Assembly: GCA_938044295.1 (NCBI GenBank)
Contig: CALIRC010000120.1
Coordinates: 1-35,245 of the forward strand
Length of the DNA: 35,245 bases
Direction of reading: 5' to 3'
From: Minisyncoccota bacterium
GTDB lineage: Bacteria; Patescibacteriota; Minisyncoccia; Moranbacterales; GCA-2747515
The position numbers were made by a program, and so were the translations under genes. Positions 24,015-31,992 of this stretch are shown one piece after another. Below the pieces are notes generated by a model, which saw only the letters and a list, made by a program, of their open reading frames with translations, was not told where the DNA came from and ran no database searches. The number at the start of each line of letters is the position of its first letter. The stretch's first letter is position 1.

Positions 24015-24721
24015 AAGAAAACTATCTCGCAATTGCACTCGGAAAAAAAGATGTTGGCGAATCAGATCGTCAATACGTATTCTATACACGCGAAGAAGGG
24101 TTACTTTATGTAAGAGCCAGAGGTGTGAGAAAAGTGGGAGCCAAACTCGCATCTCATATTGAGGATTTCATGCTCACGCAGATCATCATTGCAAAAAACT
24201 TCGGCCCTGGCACTCTCGCTGGAGCATCAGCAGAAAATACATTTAGAGAAATAAGAATGGATTATGATGCTATGTGTGTACTAAGTCATACAAGAAATCT
24301 TTTCATAAAGCTAATACAAACGAAACACAAAGACCAAAAAATTTTCGATCTGTTTAAGAGATATTTAGAAGTCTGTACAGAAAATCTAAGCAAAGAAAAA
24401 ACAGCAATTTTTGAGCAGTATTTCTTTTTAAAGCTATACGAGATACTGGGGTATCGCTTTCCACTAGCGAGGTGTAGAATATGTGAAAAAAAATTAGAGC
24501 AAGAAAGAAACTTCTTGTGTCCAGAGCAAGGGGGAGTACTGTGCAGTTCTTGTGCTCGCACAGAAAATTACATCATCGCTATGGACATAAATACGCTCAA
24601 ATTACTGCGGCTCGTACCGCATAACAATCTTAATCAATTGACAAAAGTGGAAGTGTCACCAATCATGCAAAGGCAAATGCAGTCAGTTGTAAGACAAACC
24701 GCACAATGGATTATGCGATAG
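24011..24721 (+). CDS. recO: DNA repair protein RecO
   Basis: A 236-residue RecO, which anneals single strands and helps load RecA in the RecFOR pathway. The N-terminal OB-fold (about 1-80) shows Y-T-R-E-E-G-L-L-Y-V-R-A-R-G-V-R. A helical middle follows, then a zinc finger with Cys155 and Cys158 plus a later C-S-S-C pair. Translation begins at GTG, whose last two bases and the next A form the TGA stop of ileS, so it is translationally coupled to ileS and falls under the T-box. That links a recombination mediator to isoleucine tRNA charging, probably an accident of operon layout. Confidence 0.9.
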   Translation: MKENYLAIALGKKDVGESDRQYVFYTREEGLLYVRARGVRKVGAKLASHIEDFMLTQIIIAKNFGPGTLAGASAENTFREIRMDYDAMCVLSHTRNLFIKLIQTKHKDQKIFDLFKRYLEVCTENLSKEKTAIFEQYFFLKLYEILGYRFPLARCRICEKKLEQERNFLCPEQGGVLCSSCARTENYIIAMDINTLKLLRLVPHNNLNQLTKVEVSPIMQRQMQSVVRQTAQWIMR

Positions 24722-24786
24722 AATACAAGAAGTCAAAGTACAATATCGAAATGAGTCTAAAAACATGCACCAGAAAATCAAGAGCA

Positions 24787-24795
24787 TGATATAAT
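24787..24795 (+). promoter_or_regulatory. Extended -10 promoter with consensus TATAAT
   Basis: TGA-TATAAT at 24787-24795 is a perfect extended -10. No -35 is seen 17 nt upstream. The start point near 24802 leaves only about 12 nt before the ATG at 24814. It would drive the Ig-like protein, tgt and pgeF. Confidence 0.6.
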
Positions 24796-24813
24796 AATGG
24801 AAAATGAGAAAAT

Positions 24814-26664
24814 ATGGCACTCAAAAAACTCCGAGATAATCTCCAAAAAAAACACTCAGAAGCAGCGAAGCGTGGACATAGTAAGACCGCTTACGACCAG
24901 TGGAGTTCCACAGGTGAAAAAGAGCAAAAACAGTCTGAACAATGGCAGTCAGCAGAAGACTCTCTCAAATCAAAAAAGAAGAAAGCAGCCATTTGGGGTG
25001 CTTTAACAGTATGCGCAGTACTTTTACTTTCGCTCGGGTTATACTTCTTTGTGCAACACCAAAGAAGCTATTTTCAAGCAGGAAAAGTATCGTTTGTGAT
25101 ATCGAGCATTAGCGAGGTAGAAAGCAATCAACCATTAGAGATCTCATTTTCCTATACAAATGATACAAGAGCAACACTTACAGATGCTCGAATACAGCTA
25201 CAGTTTGATGAATATTTTTTGCCAGAGGAATCAGCAGAAATGCAGATTGCCGATAAAAGTACCGGTGTCGTATCGATTGGAGATATACCCCCAATGAGTA
25301 GTGGGGAGACAAAGATTACAGGACGATTTATTGCTCCGCAAAACGAAGTTGAGGTGCTAGCAGGAACATTGCACCACGGCGTAAGCAAAAAGTCTGATAC
25401 GTACGAACACAAAGAGAGTGTCGCGGTCACAATCACTTCCTCACCACTTGTCGTAGATATTCTTGCACAAGAAAGGGTGATTGATGGAAATGACATTGAG
25501 CTAAGCATAGCTTATAGAAATAAGGGTACAGATGCTTTATCTGATCTTGGACTAGAGATGACCTTTCCAGAAGACTTCTCATTCATAGGAGCAACGCCCG
25601 CTCCACATACTGCAGATAAATCAAAGTGGGTAATCGGTGAGCTTGCACCAAATGAAAAAGGTGTGATTATTGTGCGAGGCATACTACGCGGAGATGAGGT
25701 TGATGTGAAAAATTTTGGAGTACAGATGACCAGAGGAAAAGCACATAATCGACTCGGATATGCTTTTGACGAACACAGTATTAAGATCACCCAAGGACCA
25801 CTTGTAATCACACAAAAAATTTCAAAAGAAAATAGATTGCTAGAAGCTGGAGAAAGTGCGCAATACTCAATCCAACTAAAAAACACATCAGATGTTCCTA
25901 TGCGAAACATTATTTTACGGGCATTGATTGATGGGGGTGATCTGGTAGAATACGAAAATCTCCTTGTAAGTGGAAATGGGTTTTATGATGCTAAAACCAA
26001 GACAATCGAGTGGAAAGCAGTCAATATACCAGAGCTTGCAAATCTAAATCCAGGAGAGTCAGCGCTAGCAGGATTTAGCATTCCCTTAAAAGAGTTCATC
26101 CCAATAAAGAATGGTAATGATAAGGATTTCGTTGTAAAATCTCTTGTAACAGCAGAATCACCAGATTTTCCTAGTATTATCCAAGAAAACAAAGATGTCC
26201 TCAGTAATACGTTGGTATCAAAAGTAAGCTCAAAAATCCTTCATGAGCAATCAGTCGAAGTGCTCTCAGGACCATTGCCACTAAAAGTTGGAGAACCAAC
26301 GCGAATGCGAGTCACACTTGGCATAGGTAGTGTAAACAACCAAATGACTGAAGTAAGCATGTTAGGCAGTGTTTCTACAGGTGTACGAATTACGAGAATA
26401 CAAGGTGAGGACAATGCTATGACATACAATGAACGCACAAATCAATTTGCATGGAATGTGGGAAAAGTACATAATGCAACAGGTGTGCTTACACCATTGC
26501 ATACTCTAACATTTGATATTGAAGTAATACCAAGTCTCAATAGTCAAACAGATAATTACCGCCTCCTAGAAAACCTATCCTTAAGAGCGCGAGATCAATT
26601 CACCGGAGAAAGAATTGAAAAAGCATTACCGCAAATTTATACTGAGAGTATAGACAGAAAATAG
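24814..26664 (+). CDS. Membrane-anchored Ig-like/DUF11-type surface protein
   Basis: A 616-residue protein with a charged, Gln- and Lys-rich N-terminal cytoplasmic tail of about 57 residues, one membrane helix (58-80) and about 535 residues outside. The outside part is a chain of beta-sandwich repeats with recurring features: a strand, E-I-S-F-S-Y-T-N or E-L-S-I-A-Y-R-N-K-G or Y-S-I-Q-L-K-N-T-S, and later F-P-E-D-F-S-F or G-E-L-A-P-N-E-K-G turns. This is the pattern of conserved-repeat DUF11 or CARDB-like adhesive domains; four or five copies are likely. The N-in topology without a cleaved signal is common for CPR surface proteins. It is joined to tgt by an 8-bp gap, so it is cotranscribed with a tRNA-modification gene. 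Confidence 0.78.
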   Translation: MALKKLRDNLQKKHSEAAKRGHSKTAYDQWSSTGEKEQKQSEQWQSAEDSLKSKKKKAAIWGALTVCAVLLLSLGLYFFVQHQRSYFQAGKVSFVISSISEVESNQPLEISFSYTNDTRATLTDARIQLQFDEYFLPEESAEMQIADKSTGVVSIGDIPPMSSGETKITGRFIAPQNEVEVLAGTLHHGVSKKSDTYEHKESVAVTITSSPLVVDILAQERVIDGNDIELSIAYRNKGTDALSDLGLEMTFPEDFSFIGATPAPHTADKSKWVIGELAPNEKGVIIVRGILRGDEVDVKNFGVQMTRGKAHNRLGYAFDEHSIKITQGPLVITQKISKENRLLEAGESAQYSIQLKNTSDVPMRNIILRALIDGGDLVEYENLLVSGNGFYDAKTKTIEWKAVNIPELANLNPGESALAGFSIPLKEFIPIKNGNDKDFVVKSLVTAESPDFPSIIQENKDVLSNTLVSKVSSKILHEQSVEVLSGPLPLKVGEPTRMRVTLGIGSVNNQMTEVSMLGSVSTGVRITRIQGEDNAMTYNERTNQFAWNVGKVHNATGVLTPLHTLTFDIEVIPSLNSQTDNYRLLENLSLRARDQFTGERIEKALPQIYTESIDRK

Positions 26665-26672
26665 AAAACATC

Positions 26673-27797
26673 ATGAAGATTTTTAGCAAAGAGATTACCG
26701 CGAAAAATTTACGACGTGGAAAAATTCATACTAGAAAAGGTGTTCTTAAAACACCTTTTTTTATGCCAGATGCAACGCGCGCAAGTGTAAGGGGTCTCAC
26801 AAGAAATGAATTAGAAAACGTGGGCATATATCCAATGGTAGTAAATACCTATCACTTGATGCTACAACCAGGAGCGTTATTTTTGGAAGGCGTTGGAGGT
26901 GTGCACACATTTATGAATTGGAGCGGACCACTTCTGTCAGATAGCGGGGGTTATCAAGTGTATTCTCTTATACACAAGAATCCAAAGCTAGGAAAGATAA
27001 CTGAAAAAGGTGCATATTTCAGGAGTGTAATTGATGGATCAAAGCATTTTCTAACACCACAAAAAGCTATACAAATCCAATTTGCATTAGGAACCGACAT
27101 GATGGTAGTGTTGGATGACCCAAGGCCACCACTAGTATCACGTAACGAGCATCAAGGAGCCGTAGAAAGGACAGTGCGGTGGGCGGCACAGTGCAAGGAA
27201 GAATTTTTATCGCAATGCAAGAAAAGACAACTCACTGAACAAACAAGGCCGCTGCTGTTTGCAGTTGTGCAAGGAGGGCCACACGAAGACCTCAGAAGAG
27301 AATGTGCAAAAGAACTCACTAAGATTGGTTTTGATGGATATGGATTCGGTGGTCGACATATTGACGAAGAAGGTAAGTTGATGCGTAAGATTATGGAAGA
27401 AACAGCACAAGCAATCCCTGAGGATGCACCACGGTTTGCGCTAGGCATCGGAACACCCAAAGACATTGTAGAGTGCTATGATAGCGGCTGGGACATGTTT
27501 GACTGTGTCATCCCGACACGTGAAGGAAGGCATGGAAGAATTTTCATCTGGGAACCAGATGCTCATGATATAATGAGGCAGGATTTTTACAACACAATCA
27601 ATATCACGAACAAGAAATTTGAAACTGACCTTACGCCACTTGATAGGAGTTGCGAATGCTATGCATGTAAAAATTACTCTCGTGCATATTTAAGACACCT
27701 TTTTCGCGTTGGGGAACCACTAGGTCCACAGATGGCGTCTCTCCACAACCTACAGTTTTATACAAATTTAATGCACAAGCTCCAAAAATATGAATAA
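26673..27797 (+). CDS. tgt: Queuine tRNA-ribosyltransferase
   Basis: A 374-residue TIM-barrel enzyme that swaps guanine 34 in the anticodon of Asp, Asn, His and Tyr tRNAs for a 7-deazaguanine base. Motifs are D-S-G-G-Y-Q-V-Y-S near 90, V-V-Q-G-G near 195, and G-F-G-G-R-H. The nucleophile Asp is in F-D-C-V-I-P-T-R-E-G-R-H-G, where the family more often reads T-R-N-A-R-N-G. The structural zinc site is C-E-C-Y-A-C near 332 with a His near 346. Length matches bacterial Tgt. No queuosine biosynthesis genes (queC, queD, queE, queF, queA) are in the window, so its base may be salvaged. It overlaps the next gene by 8 nt. Confidence 0.93.
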   Translation: MKIFSKEITAKNLRRGKIHTRKGVLKTPFFMPDATRASVRGLTRNELENVGIYPMVVNTYHLMLQPGALFLEGVGGVHTFMNWSGPLLSDSGGYQVYSLIHKNPKLGKITEKGAYFRSVIDGSKHFLTPQKAIQIQFALGTDMMVVLDDPRPPLVSRNEHQGAVERTVRWAAQCKEEFLSQCKKRQLTEQTRPLLFAVVQGGPHEDLRRECAKELTKIGFDGYGFGGRHIDEEGKLMRKIMEETAQAIPEDAPRFALGIGTPKDIVECYDSGWDMFDCVIPTREGRHGRIFIWEPDAHDIMRQDFYNTINITNKKFETDLTPLDRSCECYACKNYSRAYLRHLFRVGEPLGPQMASLHNLQFYTNLMHKLQKYE

Positions 27798-28530
27798 AGT
27801 AATCCCCATTTTTGCTCAGAAATCAGGAGTTTCTGCAGTATTGTCATTATCATCTGCCGGTAATATGAAATTACGAGATTCTGATGAGGATTCTGCAACA
27901 ATTAAAAATCAAAAAACATTTTTAAGTGACACCGGCATCGATTATGAAGATTTTGTCTACGCGCATGTAGCGCATGGCGAGGAAGTGGCAGTAATTGACA
28001 AAAATTCACCTCGGGAGTTGCGATCTGTAGATGCACTTATAACACGCACGAAAGGAGTATTTGTTGGAGTAACAGTAGCTGATTGTTTTCCGGTGTATTT
28101 CTATGATTTGCATGCTCGTGTTTGCGGTGTAGCGCATGCAGGGTGGCGCGGTACTGTAAAAGGAATTATCCCACATACGGTTGAAAAAATGGTGGAGATT
28201 GGCGCAAAGAAAGAAAATATCTTCGTAGAATTTGGTCCTGGAATTTCCCAGGCAAACTTTGAATTCCATTATGCTGAAATGATTAAAGAGTTTGGACCAT
28301 ATTCGCAAGATCGCTATATAGATGCCGGAAGTAGTCTCGACAAAATCACAATTGACCTTCAAGCTATTCTCAGTGATCAGTTGGAAAAGATTGACGTCCC
28401 ACTCAAAAATATTCAGTACTGTAAAGAATGTACATTTGCAGATGAAAAATTTTTCTCCGCTAGGAGGCATCACGGAGATTCACACGATGCAATGCTTGCA
28501 GTAATCGGGATGAAAGATACATCTAGATGA
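27790..28530 (+). CDS. pgeF: PgeF/YfiH-type purine nucleoside phosphorylase (laccase-domain family)
   Basis: A 246-residue member of the YfiH family. These were first called polyphenol oxidases and later shown to act as purine nucleoside phosphorylases; E. coli PgeF is linked to peptidoglycan-precursor editing. The metal-ligand set is in place: a His in V-A-H-G-E-E-V, Cys in V-A-D-C-F-P-V, and His in A-H-A-G-W-R-G-T-V-K-G. F-G-P-G-I-S follows as expected. A C-K-E-C pair near the C-terminus is followed by F-F-S-A-R-R, the normal end motif. The start overlaps the tgt stop by 8 nt, indicating coupled translation. Either purine salvage or wall-precursor quality control fits the neighbourhood. Confidence 0.88.
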   Translation: MNKVIPIFAQKSGVSAVLSLSSAGNMKLRDSDEDSATIKNQKTFLSDTGIDYEDFVYAHVAHGEEVAVIDKNSPRELRSVDALITRTKGVFVGVTVADCFPVYFYDLHARVCGVAHAGWRGTVKGIIPHTVEKMVEIGAKKENIFVEFGPGISQANFEFHYAEMIKEFGPYSQDRYIDAGSSLDKITIDLQAILSDQLEKIDVPLKNIQYCKECTFADEKFFSARRHHGDSHDAMLAVIGMKDTSR

Positions 28531-28572
28531 TAAAAATGCATCATCGTATTTCTGAAACCATTGGAAAATTTC

Positions 28573-28601
28573 TTGTAATAAAACACATGAAACGCTATAG
28601 T
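28573..28601 (+). promoter_or_regulatory. Sigma70-type promoter for glyS
   Basis: TTGTAA at 28573-28578 and TATAGT at 28596-28601 are 17 nt apart. The start point near 28608 gives a leader of about 68 nt, with no T-box or hairpin of note before the ATG at 28676. Confidence 0.6.
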
Positions 28602-28675
28602 GGGGATACTAAGAGAGAAAAAAAGAAGGTTAAATTTTATAACAGAAAGAGGAATAATCAGATATACGAGAAAAT

Positions 28676-30085
28676 ATGGCAAAAGAGTCTATAAAGATGG
28701 ATGAGCTAGTTGCTTTTACCAAAAGGCGGGGATTTATTTTTCCATCTAGTGAAATTTACGGAGGTTTCGCTGCCGTGTATGACTACGGACCTTATGGTGT
28801 AGAGCTCGCGAAAAACATCCGCGAAACATGGTGGAAAGCAATGGTACAGAATCATCCAGATATTGTAGGACTTGATAGTAGTATCTTCATGTCACCAAAA
28901 GTGTGGGAAGCGTCCGGTCATGTAGGAGGATTCAGCGATCCGATGGCAGAGTGTAAGCAGTGTCATACACGATCGCGCGCAGACCATCTTCTTGAAGAAA
29001 TCGACATTTTTGCTGATGAGAAGATGAGTGATGAGGAGGTGGGCGGTCTTTTACGAGATTACTCTCAGAAAATTACATGTCCGAAGTGTGGACAGAAGGA
29101 TTTCGCTGATGTGAAAAGCTTCAACCTTCTTGTAAAATCAAATCTTGGAAGTTTCACTGATGATGGTAATGATCCAGTCTATCTGCGCGGAGAGACCTGT
29201 CAGGGTATCTATGTAAATTTTAAGAATATTCTGGATACAGCACGTGTAAAAGTGCCATTTGGCATTGCACAGATCGGAAAGGCATTTCGCAACGAGATCA
29301 CAGCGAGACAATTCATCTTTCGCAAGAGAGAATTTGAACAAATGGAAATGCAGTACTTTGTGCATCCTGACGATGTAACTAAGACATACGAAGATTGGCG
29401 ACAAAAACGTTGGGATTACTATACAAATGACCTTGGGCTCAGGGAGGAAAATCTTCAGTGGCACAAACACGAAAATCTTGTATTCTACTGCAAAAACGCA
29501 TGGGATATCGAGTATCGCTTCCCATTTGGCTTTAAAGAGCTAGAGGGTATACATAACAGAGGAGACTATGATCTTTCGGTGCATACAGAGCACTCAGGGG
29601 TAAAGCTAAGTTATAGGGATCCAAAGACAAATGAGCAGTACACACCCCACATTGTCGAGACATCAGTTGGCGTCGATCGAACTTTTCTCGCAATACTGAC
29701 CGATGCATATACCATAGAAAAATTTAAAAAAACTGATCCAGGAGGAAAAATTTCGGAAGAATCGCGCACAGTATTGAAGCTCCCCAGGAAGTTAGCTCCG
29801 GTCAAAATTGCAATTTTCCCACTCCTCAGAAACAAATCTGATCTGGTGAAAAAAGCAAAGAAAGTTTTTGCCATGCTTGCTGAGGACTACAATTGTGAGT
29901 TTGATGACAATGGCAATGTAGGTAAGCGTTATAGGAGGCAGGATGAAATAGGCACACCATATTGTGTAACAGTAGATTTCGACACATTAGAAGATAACAC
30001 AGTGACTATTAGAGATCGAGATACGATGAAACAGCGCAGACTCAGTATCGATGCATTAAATCAGTACTTCAGTAAAAATTTATAG
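28676..30085 (+). CDS. glyS: Glycyl-tRNA synthetase, alpha2 dimer type
   Basis: Class II synthetase of 469 residues, the single-chain homodimeric form rather than the alpha-beta GlyQ/GlyS form. It begins with a helix and R-R-G-F-I-F-P-S-S-E-I-Y-G-G, then Y-D-Y-G-P-Y-G, the family hallmark. A zinc-binding insertion has C-K-Q-C near 90 and C-P-K-C near 140. Motif 2 is F-R-N-E-I-T-A-R-Q-F-I-F-R-K-R-E-F-E-Q, and motif 3 lies in V-E-T-S-V-G-V-D-R-T. The C-terminal anticodon-binding domain (about 375-469) includes I-A-I-F-P-L and closes with T-I-R-D-R-D. Length is normal. The aminopeptidase gene follows by 17 bp, so they are likely one transcript. Confidence 0.95.
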   Translation: MAKESIKMDELVAFTKRRGFIFPSSEIYGGFAAVYDYGPYGVELAKNIRETWWKAMVQNHPDIVGLDSSIFMSPKVWEASGHVGGFSDPMAECKQCHTRSRADHLLEEIDIFADEKMSDEEVGGLLRDYSQKITCPKCGQKDFADVKSFNLLVKSNLGSFTDDGNDPVYLRGETCQGIYVNFKNILDTARVKVPFGIAQIGKAFRNEITARQFIFRKREFEQMEMQYFVHPDDVTKTYEDWRQKRWDYYTNDLGLREENLQWHKHENLVFYCKNAWDIEYRFPFGFKELEGIHNRGDYDLSVHTEHSGVKLSYRDPKTNEQYTPHIVETSVGVDRTFLAILTDAYTIEKFKKTDPGGKISEESRTVLKLPRKLAPVKIAIFPLLRNKSDLVKKAKKVFAMLAEDYNCEFDDNGNVGKRYRRQDEIGTPYCVTVDFDTLEDNTVTIRDRDTMKQRRLSIDALNQYFSKNL

Positions 30086-30102
30086 AACGTGAACACAAGA
30101 AT

Positions 30103-31344
30103 ATGATTACAAAAAAAGTGCAAGACTATACACCGTCAGAAAACGTATTGAAAAAGTACGCAAAAGTTCTCGTACGGTTTGCCCTAAATAGTGGCAAAGG
30201 TATAAAAAAAGGAGATGTCGTCTACTTAACTGGTACAGAAGTAACTAAGCCACTTTTTTTCGCTGTGCGAAACGAGATTATGCTAGCAGGAGGTCATGTC
30301 ATCAGCAATTTCATACCAAATGATGAGAAAGGATACAACTTCTCGCGTGAATTTTATGATATTGCAAGTAAGAATCAGTTAGAATTTTTTCCTAAAAAGT
30401 ACATGAAAGGTATCATTGATACAATCGATCATTCTATATATCTAATAGCAGATGTGAATAAAGAGGCACTCAAAGGTGTCGACCCAAAGAAAATTATGCT
30501 AAAGGGAAAATCCATGAAACCTTTCATGGATTGGCGTCAGAAAAAAGAACTACAAGGAACATTTTCCTGGACGCTCTGTCTCTATGGAACAAAAGAATCC
30601 GCAGAGGTAGTGGGGCTCACACCAAAACAATACTGGAATCAAATTATCAAGGCTTGTTATCTCGATGAGAAGGATCCTGTAGGAAAATGGAAGCAATTAT
30701 ATCGTGATTTAGAAAAATACCGCACAGCATTAAATAAAATCACGCAGAAAACACTCAAATTTCATGTCTCTGGAGAAGATGCAGATCTGTGGATTACCCC
30801 GGGAGAAAAACGGCAATGGCTGTGCGGGCGAGGGGCTAACATCCCAAGTTTCGAGATTTTCACGTCGCCTGACTGGCGAGGCACGGAAGGTTGGATATAC
30901 TTCAATCACCCACTCTACAGATACGGGAATATCATGGAGGGGATTAAACTGACGTTTAAAGGTGGACGTGTTACAAAGAGTAGCGCAAAAAAAGGTGAGA
31001 GTATTATACGAGAAATGATCACCACAAAAAACGCCGATAAAGTCGGGGAGTTCTCTCTGACAGATAAACGATTCTCACGCATCACAAAACCGATGGGGGA
31101 GACGCTTTTTGATGAAAACATGGGAGGTCCACAAGGAAATACACATCTAGCGCTTGGCATGGCATACAGGGATACATTTTCTGGTGATGTTTCAAAGCTC
31201 ACAGATAGACAATCTGAGAAACTTGGCTTCAATGATTCCGCAGTCCACACTGACATCATCTCAACAACTAAAAGAACAGTGACTGCACATCTCAAAGATG
31301 GATCAGAAGTAGTGATTTACAAAAATGGCATGTTCGTCCTATAG
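30103..31344 (+). CDS. M29-family aminopeptidase (AmpS/PepS type)
   Basis: A 413-residue metallo-aminopeptidase of family M29, a cytoplasmic dimer that removes N-terminal residues from peptides using two metal ions. Landmarks are the P-S-F-E-I-F-T-S-P-D-W stretch followed by T-E-G-W-I-Y-F, V-G-E-F-S-L-T-D with a ligand Glu, and N-M-G-G-P-Q-G-N-T-H-L-A-L-G-M-A-Y with the ligand His, closing with H-T-D-I-I. The N-terminal domain (about 1-170) is typical of the family. The V-H-T-D-I-I run contributes the last metal His and Asp. Its likely job is peptide recycling. The gene is 17 bp after glyS. Confidence 0.85.
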   Translation: MITKKVQDYTPSENVLKKYAKVLVRFALNSGKGIKKGDVVYLTGTEVTKPLFFAVRNEIMLAGGHVISNFIPNDEKGYNFSREFYDIASKNQLEFFPKKYMKGIIDTIDHSIYLIADVNKEALKGVDPKKIMLKGKSMKPFMDWRQKKELQGTFSWTLCLYGTKESAEVVGLTPKQYWNQIIKACYLDEKDPVGKWKQLYRDLEKYRTALNKITQKTLKFHVSGEDADLWITPGEKRQWLCGRGANIPSFEIFTSPDWRGTEGWIYFNHPLYRYGNIMEGIKLTFKGGRVTKSSAKKGESIIREMITTKNADKVGEFSLTDKRFSRITKPMGETLFDENMGGPQGNTHLALGMAYRDTFSGDVSKLTDRQSEKLGFNDSAVHTDIISTTKRTVTAHLKDGSEVVIYKNGMFVL

Positions 31345-31399
31345 TGGTAAGGTACTTTTGACAAATCGCTCAGTGTTAAAAAGAAAGAGAAAAAGGAGT

Positions 31400-31981
31400 A
31401 TGAGAAAGCATATCCTAGAGCAGTATACAAAATACACAAACTTTTTTGATAATGAGAGGGGGAATTTTGAAATACTCAACAAACAAATTGAGTCCTTTGA
31501 AGATCTCACCAATCGCAAAAACATGAATGGCCATATAACAGCAAGCGGATTAGTCATTTCAGCTGATGGCAAAGTGCTACTGATCTTTCACAATGCGCAG
31601 AAAAGATTTCAGCAACCAGGTGGTCATATTGATAATCTAGATAAAGACGTTGCAACAGCAGCAATGCGAGAAGTATGTGAGGAGACTGCACTAAAGGAAG
31701 TTTCACTACACAAGTGGCATAATGATCATCCCCATCCTCTCAATATCGATTCACACCATGTCGCCGCAAGACCTGAAAAAAGAGAGGGTGAGCACGTTCA
31801 CCACGACTTTATCTACGTTTTGGTATCTCCCAGAACTGATGTTACACTTCAGAAGTCTGAGGTTGCACAGTACAAATGGGTCGATCCTTTCAAAGAGGTG
31901 ATTGATTCAAAGCATCTAGCCAGAACAATTCAAAAAGCAATGGAGCAAAAAATTCTTAAAAATGCTAGAAAAGAAATATAA
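31400..31981 (+). CDS. Nudix hydrolase, second copy
   Basis: A 193-residue Nudix protein from the ATG at 31400. The longer in-frame start at 31325 overlaps the aminopeptidase and adds a basic stretch, so I prefer the shorter form; AAAAGGAG lies just before, at 31391-31398, but only 1 nt from the ATG. The Nudix box is imperfect: G75-x5-Asp81 instead of Glu, and R90-E-V-C-E-E-T-A-L98 with Ala for the usual Gly. The catalytic R-E and E-E residues remain, so activity is likely. An N-terminal helical region of about 45 residues and several His residues (H-N-D-H-P-H-P, H-H-V, H-V-H-H-D) after the box distinguish it from the T-box-linked Nudix. Substrate unknown. Confidence 0.82.
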   Translation: MRKHILEQYTKYTNFFDNERGNFEILNKQIESFEDLTNRKNMNGHITASGLVISADGKVLLIFHNAQKRFQQPGGHIDNLDKDVATAAMREVCEETALKEVSLHKWHNDHPHPLNIDSHHVAARPEKREGEHVHHDFIYVLVSPRTDVTLQKSEVAQYKWVDPFKEVIDSKHLARTIQKAMEQKILKNARKEI

Positions 31982-31992
31982 AATAACCAAAC

